This document shows positions 37,181 through 45,000 of a stretch of 45,085 bases of DNA, in pieces. Source of the DNA: Halieaceae bacterium (lineage in GTDB: Bacteria; Pseudomonadota; Gammaproteobacteria; Pseudomonadales; Halieaceae); the NCBI GenBank assembly GCA_028280635.1, contig JANQLM010000102.1, positions 1-45,085 on the forward strand, given 5' to 3'. A model generated the notes under the pieces. It saw only the letters and a list, made by a program, of their open reading frames with translations, was not told where the DNA came from and did no database searches. Numbering within the stretch: position 1 is the first letter of the stretch; each line of letters starts with the position of its first letter. The position numbers and the translations under genes were made by a program.

Positions 37181-38251
37181 TCACCAGCGCATCCGCCGCA
37201 GCAGCAGCAGGGCCGCGCCCAGGACGATAAGAGTTGGGGTAAATGCGACCACCGGTACGCTTACCGCCAGCAGTTGGCCCAGCGCATAGATGATTTGCGC
37301 GCCAAGGTAGAACAGGATGCCCACCAGCGCACCAATCGCCAGGTTGAAGCCGAAATTGCTGTTGCGCCGGGAACCCAGGCTGGCGGCAATCGGCGTGGCC
37401 AGTAGCACCATGGCGCCCACGGTCAGTGGCATGGCGAGCTTTTGCCAGAAGGCGCCCAGGTAGGTCTGCCAGGCCTGCCCATTGGCCTTGCGGAACTGGC
37501 TGTAGTTATACAGCACCGACAGGGTCATGCTGTCGGGAGTCAGCGACAGGGTCGGCAGCTCGTCCTCGGCCCACATGCCGTTGACCTCCAGTTCCGGATG
37601 ACCCCGGGTCTGGAATACACCGTCCACCAGTTTTTTCTCCCGCACCCCTTTCAGCAGCCAGCGTCTTCCTGACAGTACTTCGGCGGTGCGGGCGTGCAGG
37701 GTGCGGACCAGTTGTCCGTCTTCATCGAACTCGTATAGATCGATACCGCCGGGTATGCCGCCTTCCTCGAGACGTGCCAGGTGCACGTAGCGTTGCTGGT
37801 GGCGTGCCCAGACGCCCCCATCGGGGATGCGGACGTCGCCGCGGTAACGCAGGTGGTGGCGCTGTTGCTCGGCATGCTGGTGCAGGCGCGGTGTGCCGAA
37901 CTCCTGGCTCGCCCACAGCAAGCCCATCAGTACCACAGTGGGCAAGGCCACCGCGGTCAGCAGCGACTTGCGCGAGACGCCGGCACAGCTGATAACGGTG
38001 AGTTCGTTGTAGCGATCCAGGTTGGCAAGCGCCATGATACTGCCCAGCAGGGCGATCACCGGCGCCAGGCCCACCAACTGCTGGGGCAGGGTAAAAAGCG
38101 TGTAGCGCGCCACCGCCAGTGCGTCGTAGTCAAAGCGCGTGCGCTCCAGCTCGGTGATAAAGGCAATCAAACCGAACACCGAGCCGACGACCAGCAATAC
38201 CATCAGCCAACCTAGCACGAGGTTAGCGGCAATGTAGCGGTGCAGGATCAT
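37181..38251 (-). CDS. lptG: LptG-like permease
   Basis: 356-residue YjgP/YjgQ family permease with three N-terminal and three C-terminal helices around a periplasmic beta-jellyroll (about 130-260; GIDLYEFDEDGQLVRTLHA, RRWLLKGVREKKLVDG). It pairs with LptF and LptB to extract lipid from the inner membrane. ATG 38251 overlaps the lptF stop by ATGA. A longer frame to 38533 is inside lptF and not real. Found in the sphingolipid/sulfotransferase region and not beside pepA. Confidence 0.93.
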   Translation of the reverse strand: MILHRYIAANLVLGWLMVLLVVGSVFGLIAFITELERTRFDYDALAVARYTLFTLPQQLVGLAPVIALLGSIMALANLDRYNELTVISCAGVSRKSLLTAVALPTVVLMGLLWASQEFGTPRLHQHAEQQRHHLRYRGDVRIPDGGVWARHQQRYVHLARLEEGGIPGGIDLYEFDEDGQLVRTLHARTAEVLSGRRWLLKGVREKKLVDGVFQTRGHPELEVNGMWAEDELPTLSLTPDSMTLSVLYNYSQFRKANGQAWQTYLGAFWQKLAMPLTVGAMVLLATPIAASLGSRRNSNFGFNLAIGALVGILFYLGAQIIYALGQLLAVSVPVVAFTPTLIVLGAALLLLRRMRW

Positions 38252-39375
38252 GTCGCGGCCGCCGGCCTGGCTCGCCGGCGCCAGCGCGGCGGGTTGACCA
38301 GTAACACGAGGATCACCAGTACCACCGCGTGGGCGGCCCACAGGCCCGGGAAGCGCGGCACGGTGCCCTGCTCGATGCCCGTGCGCATGACAGCCGTAAG
38401 GCTCAACAGGCCAATGTAGATACCCAGCGCCACGAAGAAGCTGCGCAGCCGCGATTCCCTCGGTGCGGTGCGTCCCAGCGGCACGGCCACCAGTGCCAGC
38501 AGCAGGGTGGCAATCGGTGTGGTGATGCGCCATTGGTACTCGGCGATGTCCTTGGGCTCAGAGGAACGCGAGAGAGTGAGGGTGGTTTCCGCCTTGCGCC
38601 GGTACTGCTCCCTGGCTTCTTCATTGGCGAGGCTGACTTCCATGTGTTTGAACTTCAGGGTGATGTCCTGGCGCTCGCGCTTGTCCAGAAGATAGTTGTA
38701 GCCGTTGTGAAATTCCGCGGTCAGCGCCTGGCCGGGGTTCAAGGTAGGCAGCGCGGCCGACTCGGCAATGATGATTTCCTCGCGACCCTTACCGGGGTAG
38801 TGCTTCTGCATGAAGATACCCTTGTGCAGCCCGCGCTCCAGGTCCAGGCCCTGGGCGATGAAGGTGTAGTCACTGCCCTCCATATTCACAAACTCGCCGG
38901 CAGACATTTTTTTCAGGTCAAACTCGGCGGCGGCCTGCGCTTCCAGTCGGTAGCTTTCGCGGTAGGCCCAGGGTCGGCCGAGCATGGAAACCACGCCGGT
39001 GACGACGGCAATCACTACCGCCAGCTTAAACACGGCCTCGAGGATGCGCGCGCGGCTCAGCCCTGCAGCGTAGAGGGCATTCATTTCCGCATCGCGATAC
39101 ATGCGGCCAATGGCGGCGAGCACCGAAAAGAAGAAGGCAGAAGGCAGCAGGACCTCCAGGGTCACCAGGGTGTTGAGCCCGACCAGCTTGAAGGCCGTGA
39201 GCATGTCCAGTTTGCCCTGGGCCGCCAGCCCCAGTTGCACGGAAGCGGAGTAACCAATGAACACCAGTATCAGCAGCCCGAGGCCGGAGACAAAGGGGCG
39301 CAGAATTTCCAGGCTGATATAGCGATCGACGATCAAGCGAGCGGTCTCTGTCCGCGAGGGGGTTGTTGCGCGCAT
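38248..39375 (-). CDS. lptF: LptF-like permease
   Basis: 375-residue YjgP family permease with LptG. Helices lie near 28-50, 65-90, 112-132 and three from about 283 on; the jellyroll lies between. At the site that by eye aligns with E. coli LptF Arg212 (NQGTRFEG versus HNGYNYLL) this protein has Asn227 (codon at 38695-38697). Substitutions of Arg212 in E. coli bypass LptC, and lptC is missing from its usual locus here. The gene usually lies divergent from pepA; here the divergent neighbour is a sulfotransferase gene. Confidence 0.93.
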   Translation of the reverse strand: MRATTPSRTETARLIVDRYISLEILRPFVSGLGLLILVFIGYSASVQLGLAAQGKLDMLTAFKLVGLNTLVTLEVLLPSAFFFSVLAAIGRMYRDAEMNALYAAGLSRARILEAVFKLAVVIAVVTGVVSMLGRPWAYRESYRLEAQAAAEFDLKKMSAGEFVNMEGSDYTFIAQGLDLERGLHKGIFMQKHYPGKGREEIIIAESAALPTLNPGQALTAEFHNGYNYLLDKRERQDITLKFKHMEVSLANEEAREQYRRKAETTLTLSRSSEPKDIAEYQWRITTPIATLLLALVAVPLGRTAPRESRLRSFFVALGIYIGLLSLTAVMRTGIEQGTVPRFPGLWAAHAVVLVILVLLVNPPRWRRRARPAAAT

Positions 39376-39527
39376 TGTAACGCAACACAGGTTCAGACCG
39401 GGGTGACAGCGCCGGGGTTCCCCGGCACCCGGCCTGGCTGGCCATTTAGCTGTGCTTGGCGCATAATTGCGCGCTTTTCAAAGCGGGGGCTTTCTCTCAA
39501 CTCCACGAAGAGTCTCCGGCCCAGGCC

Positions 39528-39575
39528 GAGAGGGCCTCCAGCCCAAACCCAGAGAGGGCCTCCAGCCCAAACCTA
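39528..39575. repeat. Two 24-bp tandem repeats in the leader of sulfotransferase 1
   Basis: Two adjacent 24-bp units (39528-39551 and 39552-39575), 23 of 24 bases identical, beginning GAGAGGGCCTCCAGCCCAAA. A partial unit (GAGA) follows 13 bases before the ATG. The copies lie between the promoter region and the start codon, so copy-number change could alter expression. Confidence 0.85.
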
Positions 39576-39588
39576 GAGATAGCACCGG

Positions 39589-40521
39589 ATGTTCAAGCTG
39601 AGCGACGGCGTCAAGAAGGCGCTGATACTCATTCCCACCGAGCCACTGCCCGCAAAAACCCGGGTGGCCCTGCGCCGCAAGCACCTGGCGAACCTCGAAC
39701 TGGCCAAGGCCCACGCCGCCCAGTTTCTTATCATCGGTCACCCCAAGAGCGGTAATACCTGGCTCAAGGTGATGATTTCCAGGCTTTACCAGCTGCGCTA
39801 CAAGCTGCCCGAATCCAAACTGATCAACACCGATGAGTTCGCCCGCAGGATTCCCGAAATCCCGCGGCTCGCTGCCACCAACGGTGTGTACAGCTACGAG
39901 AGCGAGGTGGGCAAGCTGCTCGCCGTGGGCGCCGCGGACAATCCCCTGCGCCACAAACCGGTGCTGTTCCTAGCGCGCAATCCGATTGATATTGCCGTGT
40001 CCTGGTACCACCAGTTCACCAAGCGCCAGTCCCGCGCCAAGCAGGAGCTGATCAACCACTCCATTGAACACCCGATCGATCGGCGCACGGTGCAAATGTG
40101 GGAGTTTGTCCGGCATTCGGACATCGGTCTGCCATTCCTGATCAACTACCAGAACCAGTGGGCCGAGGCGATTGCCGAACTGCCCCACGGCCTGATGGTG
40201 CGCTATGAGGACCTGCGTGCTGACCCGGTGCCGACCCTGCACAGGATTGTCCAGCATATGGGCGAGAGTTTTACCGAGGAGGAGGTGCGCGCCGCGGTGG
40301 ACTGGGGTTCCTTTGACAACCTGCAGAAGCTCGAAACCAGCGGCACCTTCAGTCAGGGCGGCATGAAGCTGGTGAACAAGAACGACCCCAGCACCTACAA
40401 GGTGCGGCGCGGCAAGGTAGGTGGCTACCGGGACGATTTTGACGCAGAGCAGGTGGCTGAGCTGGAAGCGCTGGTGCGGGAGAGCATTGCCCCCACGCTG
40501 GGCTACTGCCGCGAGGACTGA
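39589..40521 (+). CDS. PAPS-dependent sulfotransferase 1
   Basis: 310-residue cytosolic-type sulfotransferase. The 5'-phosphosulfate loop is GHPKSGNTW (50-58), the 3'-phosphate site is ARNPIDIAVSW with R130 and S138, and the C-terminal PAPS-binding loop is KVRRGKVGGYRDDF. It transfers sulfate from PAPS to a hydroxyl; acceptor unknown. Divergent from lptF across 213 bp; the second ELM1 gene follows one base after its stop. Confidence 0.88.
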   Translation: MFKLSDGVKKALILIPTEPLPAKTRVALRRKHLANLELAKAHAAQFLIIGHPKSGNTWLKVMISRLYQLRYKLPESKLINTDEFARRIPEIPRLAATNGVYSYESEVGKLLAVGAADNPLRHKPVLFLARNPIDIAVSWYHQFTKRQSRAKQELINHSIEHPIDRRTVQMWEFVRHSDIGLPFLINYQNQWAEAIAELPHGLMVRYEDLRADPVPTLHRIVQHMGESFTEEEVRAAVDWGSFDNLQKLETSGTFSQGGMKLVNKNDPSTYKVRRGKVGGYRDDFDAEQVAELEALVRESIAPTLGYCRED

Positions 40522-40522
40522 G

Positions 40523-41656
40523 ATGCCGCCGCGCACCTGGGTCATTCTCAGTGACAAGCGGGGCGACAACGGGCAGATAGACACTATCGTCGACGCCCTG
40601 GGTTGGCCGGTGGAGCACAAGTACGTGCACATGAAACCGGAATGGGTGCTGGGCAAACCGCGCTACCGGCCCTCGCTTGACCACCTCGACCTGGCGCAGT
40701 CCGATAGCCTGGAAGGGCCCTGGCCTGACCTGGTCATCACGGTGGGGCGGCGGCCTTCGATGGTGGCGCTGTGGGTGCGCCAGCAGTCGGGCAATCGCAC
40801 CCGAATCGTGCTGGTGGGCAAGCCCTCCGGCCATATGCTGGATTTTTCCCTGGTGGTGGCCAGTGCGGAAAACCAGATGCCGCCGCTGCACAATTTCCAG
40901 GCCACTACCCTGCCTTTGATGCGCATCGCGCCGCAGGACGTGGCCAGTGAAGCGGAAGCCTGGCGCGAACGTTTCGCGGACCTCAAGCGGCCGTTGATCG
41001 CCATGCTGATCGGCGGCGAGACCAACCCCTTTATCATGAATCGCAAGGTGGCCCGCGAGTTGGTGGCCACCGCCCGCTGGGTGATCGATGAGTTGGGCGG
41101 CACGCCCTACATCACCACCAGCCGACGTACCACGTCCAAGGTACTGGAAGTGCTGCGCGCGGAGCTGCCGGAGCAGGCGGTCTACTTCGAATGGTCAGCC
41201 GATGCCACGGACAACCCCTATCGGGCGCTGCTCGGCTCCGCGGATGGCTTTATTGTCACCGGCGATAGCGTGTCGATGATGGTGGAGGTCATCTACCTCC
41301 ACAAACCTCTGGCTATCTTTCCGCTGCCCGGGGGTTGGCTGGGCAAGGTCGACCAACTGCGTCGGTCCCTGGCGCACTGGTTGTTCCGGCCAAAGCGGGT
41401 CTCGGGTTTTGATCGGCTGCGCCACGCGGTGGCGCGGGGTGTGTACTACATCGATTATTTCAAGGTACTGAGCGCTACCCGGGATTTCCGCGCCTTCCAC
41501 CGCCTGCTGGTGGACAACCGCTACGCGGTCTGGGCGGGTCAGCCGTTCCGGACCGAGGAAGCGCCGCTGCCCGATGATGTGGGTATTGTGGTTAAGAGGA
41601 TCGAGGCGCTTTTTCCGGACCAGCTTCCGGAAGTGAATCCGGACCAGTTTCCTTAA
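40523..41656 (+). CDS. ELM1-family (DUF1022) GT-B-like protein, copy 2
   Basis: 377-residue paralogue of the protein at 34243-35295. It shares WVILSDKRGDNGQID at the N-terminus, a TVGRRPSMVALW segment where copy 1 has TCGVRNEPVCRW, and IVTGDSVSMMVEV in the C-terminal half. The two differ in loops, so acceptor or donor probably differ. Probably translated with sulfotransferase 1 (ATG one base after its TGA). The stop overlaps that of the convergent oxygenase gene at TTAA. Confidence 0.8.
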   Translation: MPPRTWVILSDKRGDNGQIDTIVDALGWPVEHKYVHMKPEWVLGKPRYRPSLDHLDLAQSDSLEGPWPDLVITVGRRPSMVALWVRQQSGNRTRIVLVGKPSGHMLDFSLVVASAENQMPPLHNFQATTLPLMRIAPQDVASEAEAWRERFADLKRPLIAMLIGGETNPFIMNRKVARELVATARWVIDELGGTPYITTSRRTTSKVLEVLRAELPEQAVYFEWSADATDNPYRALLGSADGFIVTGDSVSMMVEVIYLHKPLAIFPLPGGWLGKVDQLRRSLAHWLFRPKRVSGFDRLRHAVARGVYYIDYFKVLSATRDFRAFHRLLVDNRYAVWAGQPFRTEEAPLPDDVGIVVKRIEALFPDQLPEVNPDQFP

Positions 41657-42279
41657 CGCATACCCAGCACGTTTTTCATGAAGTGAGTGCCGAAGCGGCT
41701 GATGCGCTGGGCGGCGACCGCCAGCGGGCTCTGGTCCAGGTAGTTGAGCTGCACCATGCGGCGCTCGCCGACAAAGCGGGTATGGCCATGCCAGGAGTGA
41801 TCGGTGCGGCGGAAGGCCAGCAGAGTACCGCCCAGTGGCTTGACCTGAGCCGTGTAATCCTCGATATCGGACTTGGAGCGCAGCATGCGCAGCTGCCCGT
41901 CCTCGTGATCCCAACTCTCGTTAAAGTACACCAGCACGGTGATCACCTTGCTCTTGTGATCGGTGTGGATATTTCCGTCGGTGCGCTCACAGAATTTGCG
42001 CACCGTGACCGTGGTCGGCAGGCTGGCGAGGTCCATATCGAAGCGCTCGCCGAGCACCTCGGCAAACTCCCGACCCTGGATTTCCTCCATCAGCGCGGCA
42101 AAGGCTGGCCCGTAGCTAAGGTTGTCCAGCGAGTGGTTGGCCGCCGTATCGATCGCCGGATAGTCCGCGTTCACTGTCGCCAGTGTGTCTGCCGGCAGGA
42201 AGCCGGGCACTACCATGAAGTCGAAAGGGTCGCTGTTGAGCTCCGCTGTGCGGAGCGCTTCTAGGTTGATCATTGACAT
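41653..42279 (-). CDS. 2-oxoglutarate/Fe(II)-dependent oxygenase
   Basis: 208-residue double-stranded beta-helix protein. Iron ligands are H105-T-D107 (GNIHTDHKS) and a distal His (H164 or H166 in HSWHGHTRF), with R168 or R173 for 2-oxoglutarate. It resembles Fe(II) oxygenases beside glycan and sulfotransferase genes. Start ATG 42279 or 42273; the frame further upstream is not family-like. A hydroxylation creating or modifying a sulfation site is possible; unproven. Confidence 0.78.
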   Translation of the reverse strand: MSMINLEALRTAELNSDPFDFMVVPGFLPADTLATVNADYPAIDTAANHSLDNLSYGPAFAALMEEIQGREFAEVLGERFDMDLASLPTTVTVRKFCERTDGNIHTDHKSKVITVLVYFNESWDHEDGQLRMLRSKSDIEDYTAQVKPLGGTLLAFRRTDHSWHGHTRFVGERRMVQLNYLDQSPLAVAAQRISRFGTHFMKNVLGMR

Positions 42280-42360
42280 GCGCGAATTGTACGGGCTCGC
42301 CCGAAAGCGCAGCAAGCGGGACGCCCGGTAATAGTGCGGCAAATCAAGAATTCCTGTATC

Positions 42361-43317
42361 ATGCGCCGCCTTTTCAAGCCGGAGAAATCCCCGCCCATGG
42401 GCGACAAGGCCCGCGCCGCCGCGCGCATCCTCATTCTGCTGTTGTGCTTCTGGTTGCCCGCCGAGCGTCGTAAGCGCCTGGAGCGCTGGCTGCGGGGTCG
42501 TGAGGAGTTCGGGAAGCTCGAGCGCTGCGACTGGGTGCTGATGAGTTGGGGGAAATCAGGGCGTACCTGGCTCCGGGTCATGCTGTCCCGTGCCTACCAG
42601 TTGAAGGGCGGCCTGCCCTCTGATGAGCTGCTGGATTTCGATAACTTTCGCGACCGTGATGCCGCACTGCCGGCGGTGTTCTTCACCCACAACAACTACC
42701 TGCGCAATTACACCGGCAACTGGGAGTCCAAGGCGCACTTCAAGGGCAAGCGTATTGTGCTGCTGGTACGTGACCCCCGCGATGTGGCGGTATCCCAGTT
42801 CTTCCAGTGGAAGTTCCGGATGCGCCCCAATAAGAAGTTCATCAACGACTACCCACCCCACGGCGCTGATATCGACGTCTGGGATTTTGTGCAGGACGCA
42901 GACGCCGGTGTGCCGCGTATCGTCGACTATTTCAATGGCTGGGCGCGGGCGATGCCGGAGCTCGGGGATGTGCTGGTGATACGTTACGAGGACATGCGCG
43001 CGGACCCGGCAAAGGTACTGCGGCAGATCTTCGACTTTACCGGCACCGGGATCAGCGATGCGCAGATCACAGAGGCGGTGGAGTTCGCCGCCTACGAGAA
43101 CATGAAGAAAATGGAGCAGGAGCGCCACTTCAAGGGTTCGGGTGCCAGGGTCAAGCCCGGTGACAAGGACAACCCCCAGTCTTTCAAGGTCCGTAAAGCC
43201 AAGGTCGGCGGTTTCCGCGACTACTTTACTGACGAACAGTGTGCGCAGCTCGAGGCGATGGTGGCCGAGCTCGACCCTCAGTTTGGCTATAGCGTGCAGG
43301 CGGAGTCGGTGGCGTGA
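42361..43317 (+). CDS. Sulfotransferase 2
   Basis: 318 residues from ATG 42361; ATG 42397 (with GGAGA upstream) is the alternative. With the first start the PAPS loop SWGKSGRTW falls at 62-70, matching position 61-69 in sulfotransferase 3. The 3'-phosphate motif is VRDPRDVAVSQFFQW and the C-terminal loop is KVRKAKVGGFRDYF. A hydrophobic patch (ILILLLCFWLP, 23-33) suggests membrane contact. The stop overlaps the next gene's GTG start (GTGA), and the two are close paralogues. Confidence 0.88.
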   Translation: MRRLFKPEKSPPMGDKARAAARILILLLCFWLPAERRKRLERWLRGREEFGKLERCDWVLMSWGKSGRTWLRVMLSRAYQLKGGLPSDELLDFDNFRDRDAALPAVFFTHNNYLRNYTGNWESKAHFKGKRIVLLVRDPRDVAVSQFFQWKFRMRPNKKFINDYPPHGADIDVWDFVQDADAGVPRIVDYFNGWARAMPELGDVLVIRYEDMRADPAKVLRQIFDFTGTGISDAQITEAVEFAAYENMKKMEQERHFKGSGARVKPGDKDNPQSFKVRKAKVGGFRDYFTDEQCAQLEAMVAELDPQFGYSVQAESVA

Positions 43318-44252
43318 AGCTGGCGATCCAGAACCTGCGGCAGGCCCTGCAAACAGCCAACAAGAAACTGTCGCGTCGCATCCTGCACTGGCGTATGCGC
43401 GGCAAGTCCGAAGCGGAAATTCTTGAGGCGGAGCGCAAGCTGCGCGGCGTCGAGCAGTACGACAAGCTGCGCCGCGCTGATATCGTGGTGGTGAGCTTTG
43501 GCAAGAGCGGTCGCACCTGGCTGCGGGTGATGGTGTCGCACCTGTTTCGGGTCATGTACGACCTTCCGGACAATGCCATTCTCGGCTTCGACAATTTCCA
43601 CAACCTCAATCGCTCGGTGCCAAAAGTCTTTTTTACCCACGATAACTACATCAAGGACTTTACTGGCGACTTCGAGTCGAAACAGCCTTTCTATGACAAG
43701 AAGGTTGTGCTGCTGGCCAGGGACCCGCGCGACGTGGCCGTGTCCCAGTTCTTCCAGTGGAAGTTCCGCATCAAGCCCTCCAAGGTGGCCATCAACAACT
43801 ACCCACCGCGGGGCTCGGAGATCAGCCTGTTCGACTTTGTCACCGGCGACAACGGTGGCAGCATGACGGCGGTGTGCGACTACCTGAACCTGTGGGCGAC
43901 GGAAGCTGGCAAGGTAGAGAACTTCCACCTGCTGCGCTATGAGGAACTGCGCTCGGAACCCCACCGGAAACTGCGGGAAATGCTCGACTTTATGCAGGTT
44001 GATGCCAGCGATGAACATGTCGATGCCGCGGTAGAGTATTCCTCCTACGAAAACATGAAGAAAATGGAGAGCAAGCAGCAGTTTCGCCTGGCGGGTGGGC
44101 GTATGATGCCGCGGGACAAGGACAATCCCAACAGCTACAAGGTGCGGCGAGCCAAGGTAGGCGGCTACCGCGACTACTTCAACGACGACGAAGTCCAGGC
44201 CATTGACCGCCAGCTGGCGGAATCCCTGCACCCGCTGTTCAAATACTCCTGA
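43314..44252 (+). CDS. Sulfotransferase 3
   Basis: 312-residue paralogue of sulfotransferase 2, GTG start overlapping its stop by 4 bases. PAPS loop SFGKSGRTW (61-69); ARDPRDVAVSQFFQW; C-terminal loop KVRRAKVGGYRDYF; both share YENMKKME and RYEE/RYED segments. The strong conservation with copy 2 shows a tandem duplication. It lacks the hydrophobic N-terminal patch of copy 2. Confidence 0.89.
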   Translation: MKLAIQNLRQALQTANKKLSRRILHWRMRGKSEAEILEAERKLRGVEQYDKLRRADIVVVSFGKSGRTWLRVMVSHLFRVMYDLPDNAILGFDNFHNLNRSVPKVFFTHDNYIKDFTGDFESKQPFYDKKVVLLARDPRDVAVSQFFQWKFRIKPSKVAINNYPPRGSEISLFDFVTGDNGGSMTAVCDYLNLWATEAGKVENFHLLRYEELRSEPHRKLREMLDFMQVDASDEHVDAAVEYSSYENMKKMESKQQFRLAGGRMMPRDKDNPNSYKVRRAKVGGYRDYFNDDEVQAIDRQLAESLHPLFKYS

Positions 44253-44282
44253 CAACGCCGCAGCGAGGTACTGGGGCTGGTC

Positions 44283-44307
44283 ACCTAATTCTGTTGAGGA
44301 ATTAGGT
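44283..44307. repeat. Perfect 9-bp inverted repeat after sulfotransferase 3
   Basis: ACCTAATTC and GAATTAGGT flank a 7-base loop (TGTTGAG), 31 bases after the stop. No T-tract follows, so it is not a classical terminator on either strand; it may be a Rho-linked end or a regulator site for the lipoprotein gene downstream. Confidence 0.55.
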
Positions 44308-44422
44308 CAACTGCCCCCAACAGCCGTGCGACGGTCTTCGGTACAAATACGCTTGTTTTGACACCTATCCCGGGTACTGTGAAAGGCAAGCCGCACACAG
44401 AGGCGGTGCCTGGAGTGAAGCC

Positions 44423-44647
44423 ATGGGAAGTACGCCAAGTTTTCGAACAGTTTCCAGACTCGCAGCGATCCTGCTGATGCTCGCCTGCCTGCCCGCCTGC
44501 ACCGCCATGGCGGTGACCGGCGCGGTCGTGGGCGCTGCCACTGCGGTGGCGGTTGAAGTGGTCGAGGTCCCGTTTGAGGTGGCCAGCGGTGTGCACGACG
44601 CGGTCACCGACGACGAGGATGAAGACGACGAGGATAAGGACAGCTAG
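44423..44647 (+). CDS. Small lipoprotein
   Basis: 74-residue lipoprotein. Signal peptide (VSRLAAILLMLACLPA) ends in lipobox LPAC with lipid-modified Cys26, followed by a Gly/Ala/Val-rich segment (28-46) and a strongly acidic tail (DDEDEDDEDKD). Thr follows the Cys, so outer-membrane sorting is expected. Function unknown; the stop overlaps that of the convergent DksA-like gene by four bases. Confidence 0.75.
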   Translation: MGSTPSFRTVSRLAAILLMLACLPACTAMAVTGAVVGAATAVAVEVVEVPFEVASGVHDAVTDDEDEDDEDKDS

Positions 44648-44994
44648 CTTGCCTCGCCTGACTCCATGCAGGCGATACAGCGGGTTGTGGTGGGGTCGAA
44701 CTCGAGCCGCGCCGGGTCGATAGCTTCGCCGCAGTTCAAGCACTCGCCGTAGTCTCCGCTCTCCAGGCGGCGCAGGGCGCCCTCAATGCGCGCCAATTGC
44801 CGTTGCCTGCGGCGCGCGGTCTCCTGGGCCATGCTCTGGGCCTGCATGGCATCCATACGCGACAGGCGGCCTACCCGGGCCTGGTCCAGCTCCACGGTTG
44901 AGGTCGCAGATTCGGACTCCTCCGCCACCGCCTCCAGTTCTTCGCGCAGGCGATCAAGGCGCTGCCGGAAGTACCCCAGGTCGACTCTCGCCAC
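44644..44994 (-). CDS. DksA/TraR-type zinc-finger protein
   Basis: 116-residue protein: coiled-coil (about 5-80) and a four-Cys zinc finger, C85-x2-C88 (CLNCGE) and C106-x2-C109 (CIAC). Shorter than DksA (about 150 residues). The usual DxxDxA acidic tip is not clearly present; the coil has SRMDAMQAQ at the comparable place. Probably an RNA-polymerase secondary-channel protein of the TraR/YbiI class, or a DksA paralogue. Confidence 0.85.
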   Translation of the reverse strand: MARVDLGYFRQRLDRLREELEAVAEESESATSTVELDQARVGRLSRMDAMQAQSMAQETARRRQRQLARIEGALRRLESGDYGECLNCGEAIDPARLEFDPTTTRCIACMESGEAS

Positions 44995-45000
44995 GGCCGC

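Noticed and set aside
38329-39576. 415-codon plus-strand frame antisense to lptF
   Set aside because: Shadow of lptF; Gln/His/Gly-rich, no family motif, and it runs through the sulfotransferase leader repeat.
43287-44255. 322-codon minus-strand frame opposite sulfotransferase 3
   Set aside because: Complete antisense of a clear sulfotransferase with PAPS motifs; V, H and Q-rich shadow.
44283-44307. Rho-independent terminator for the sulfotransferase operon
   Set aside because: Perfect stem but no T-tract on either strand; kept only as an inverted repeat.
44358-44386. Promoter for the small lipoprotein gene from a perfect TTGACA
   Set aside because: No acceptable -10 box lies 16-18 bp downstream.
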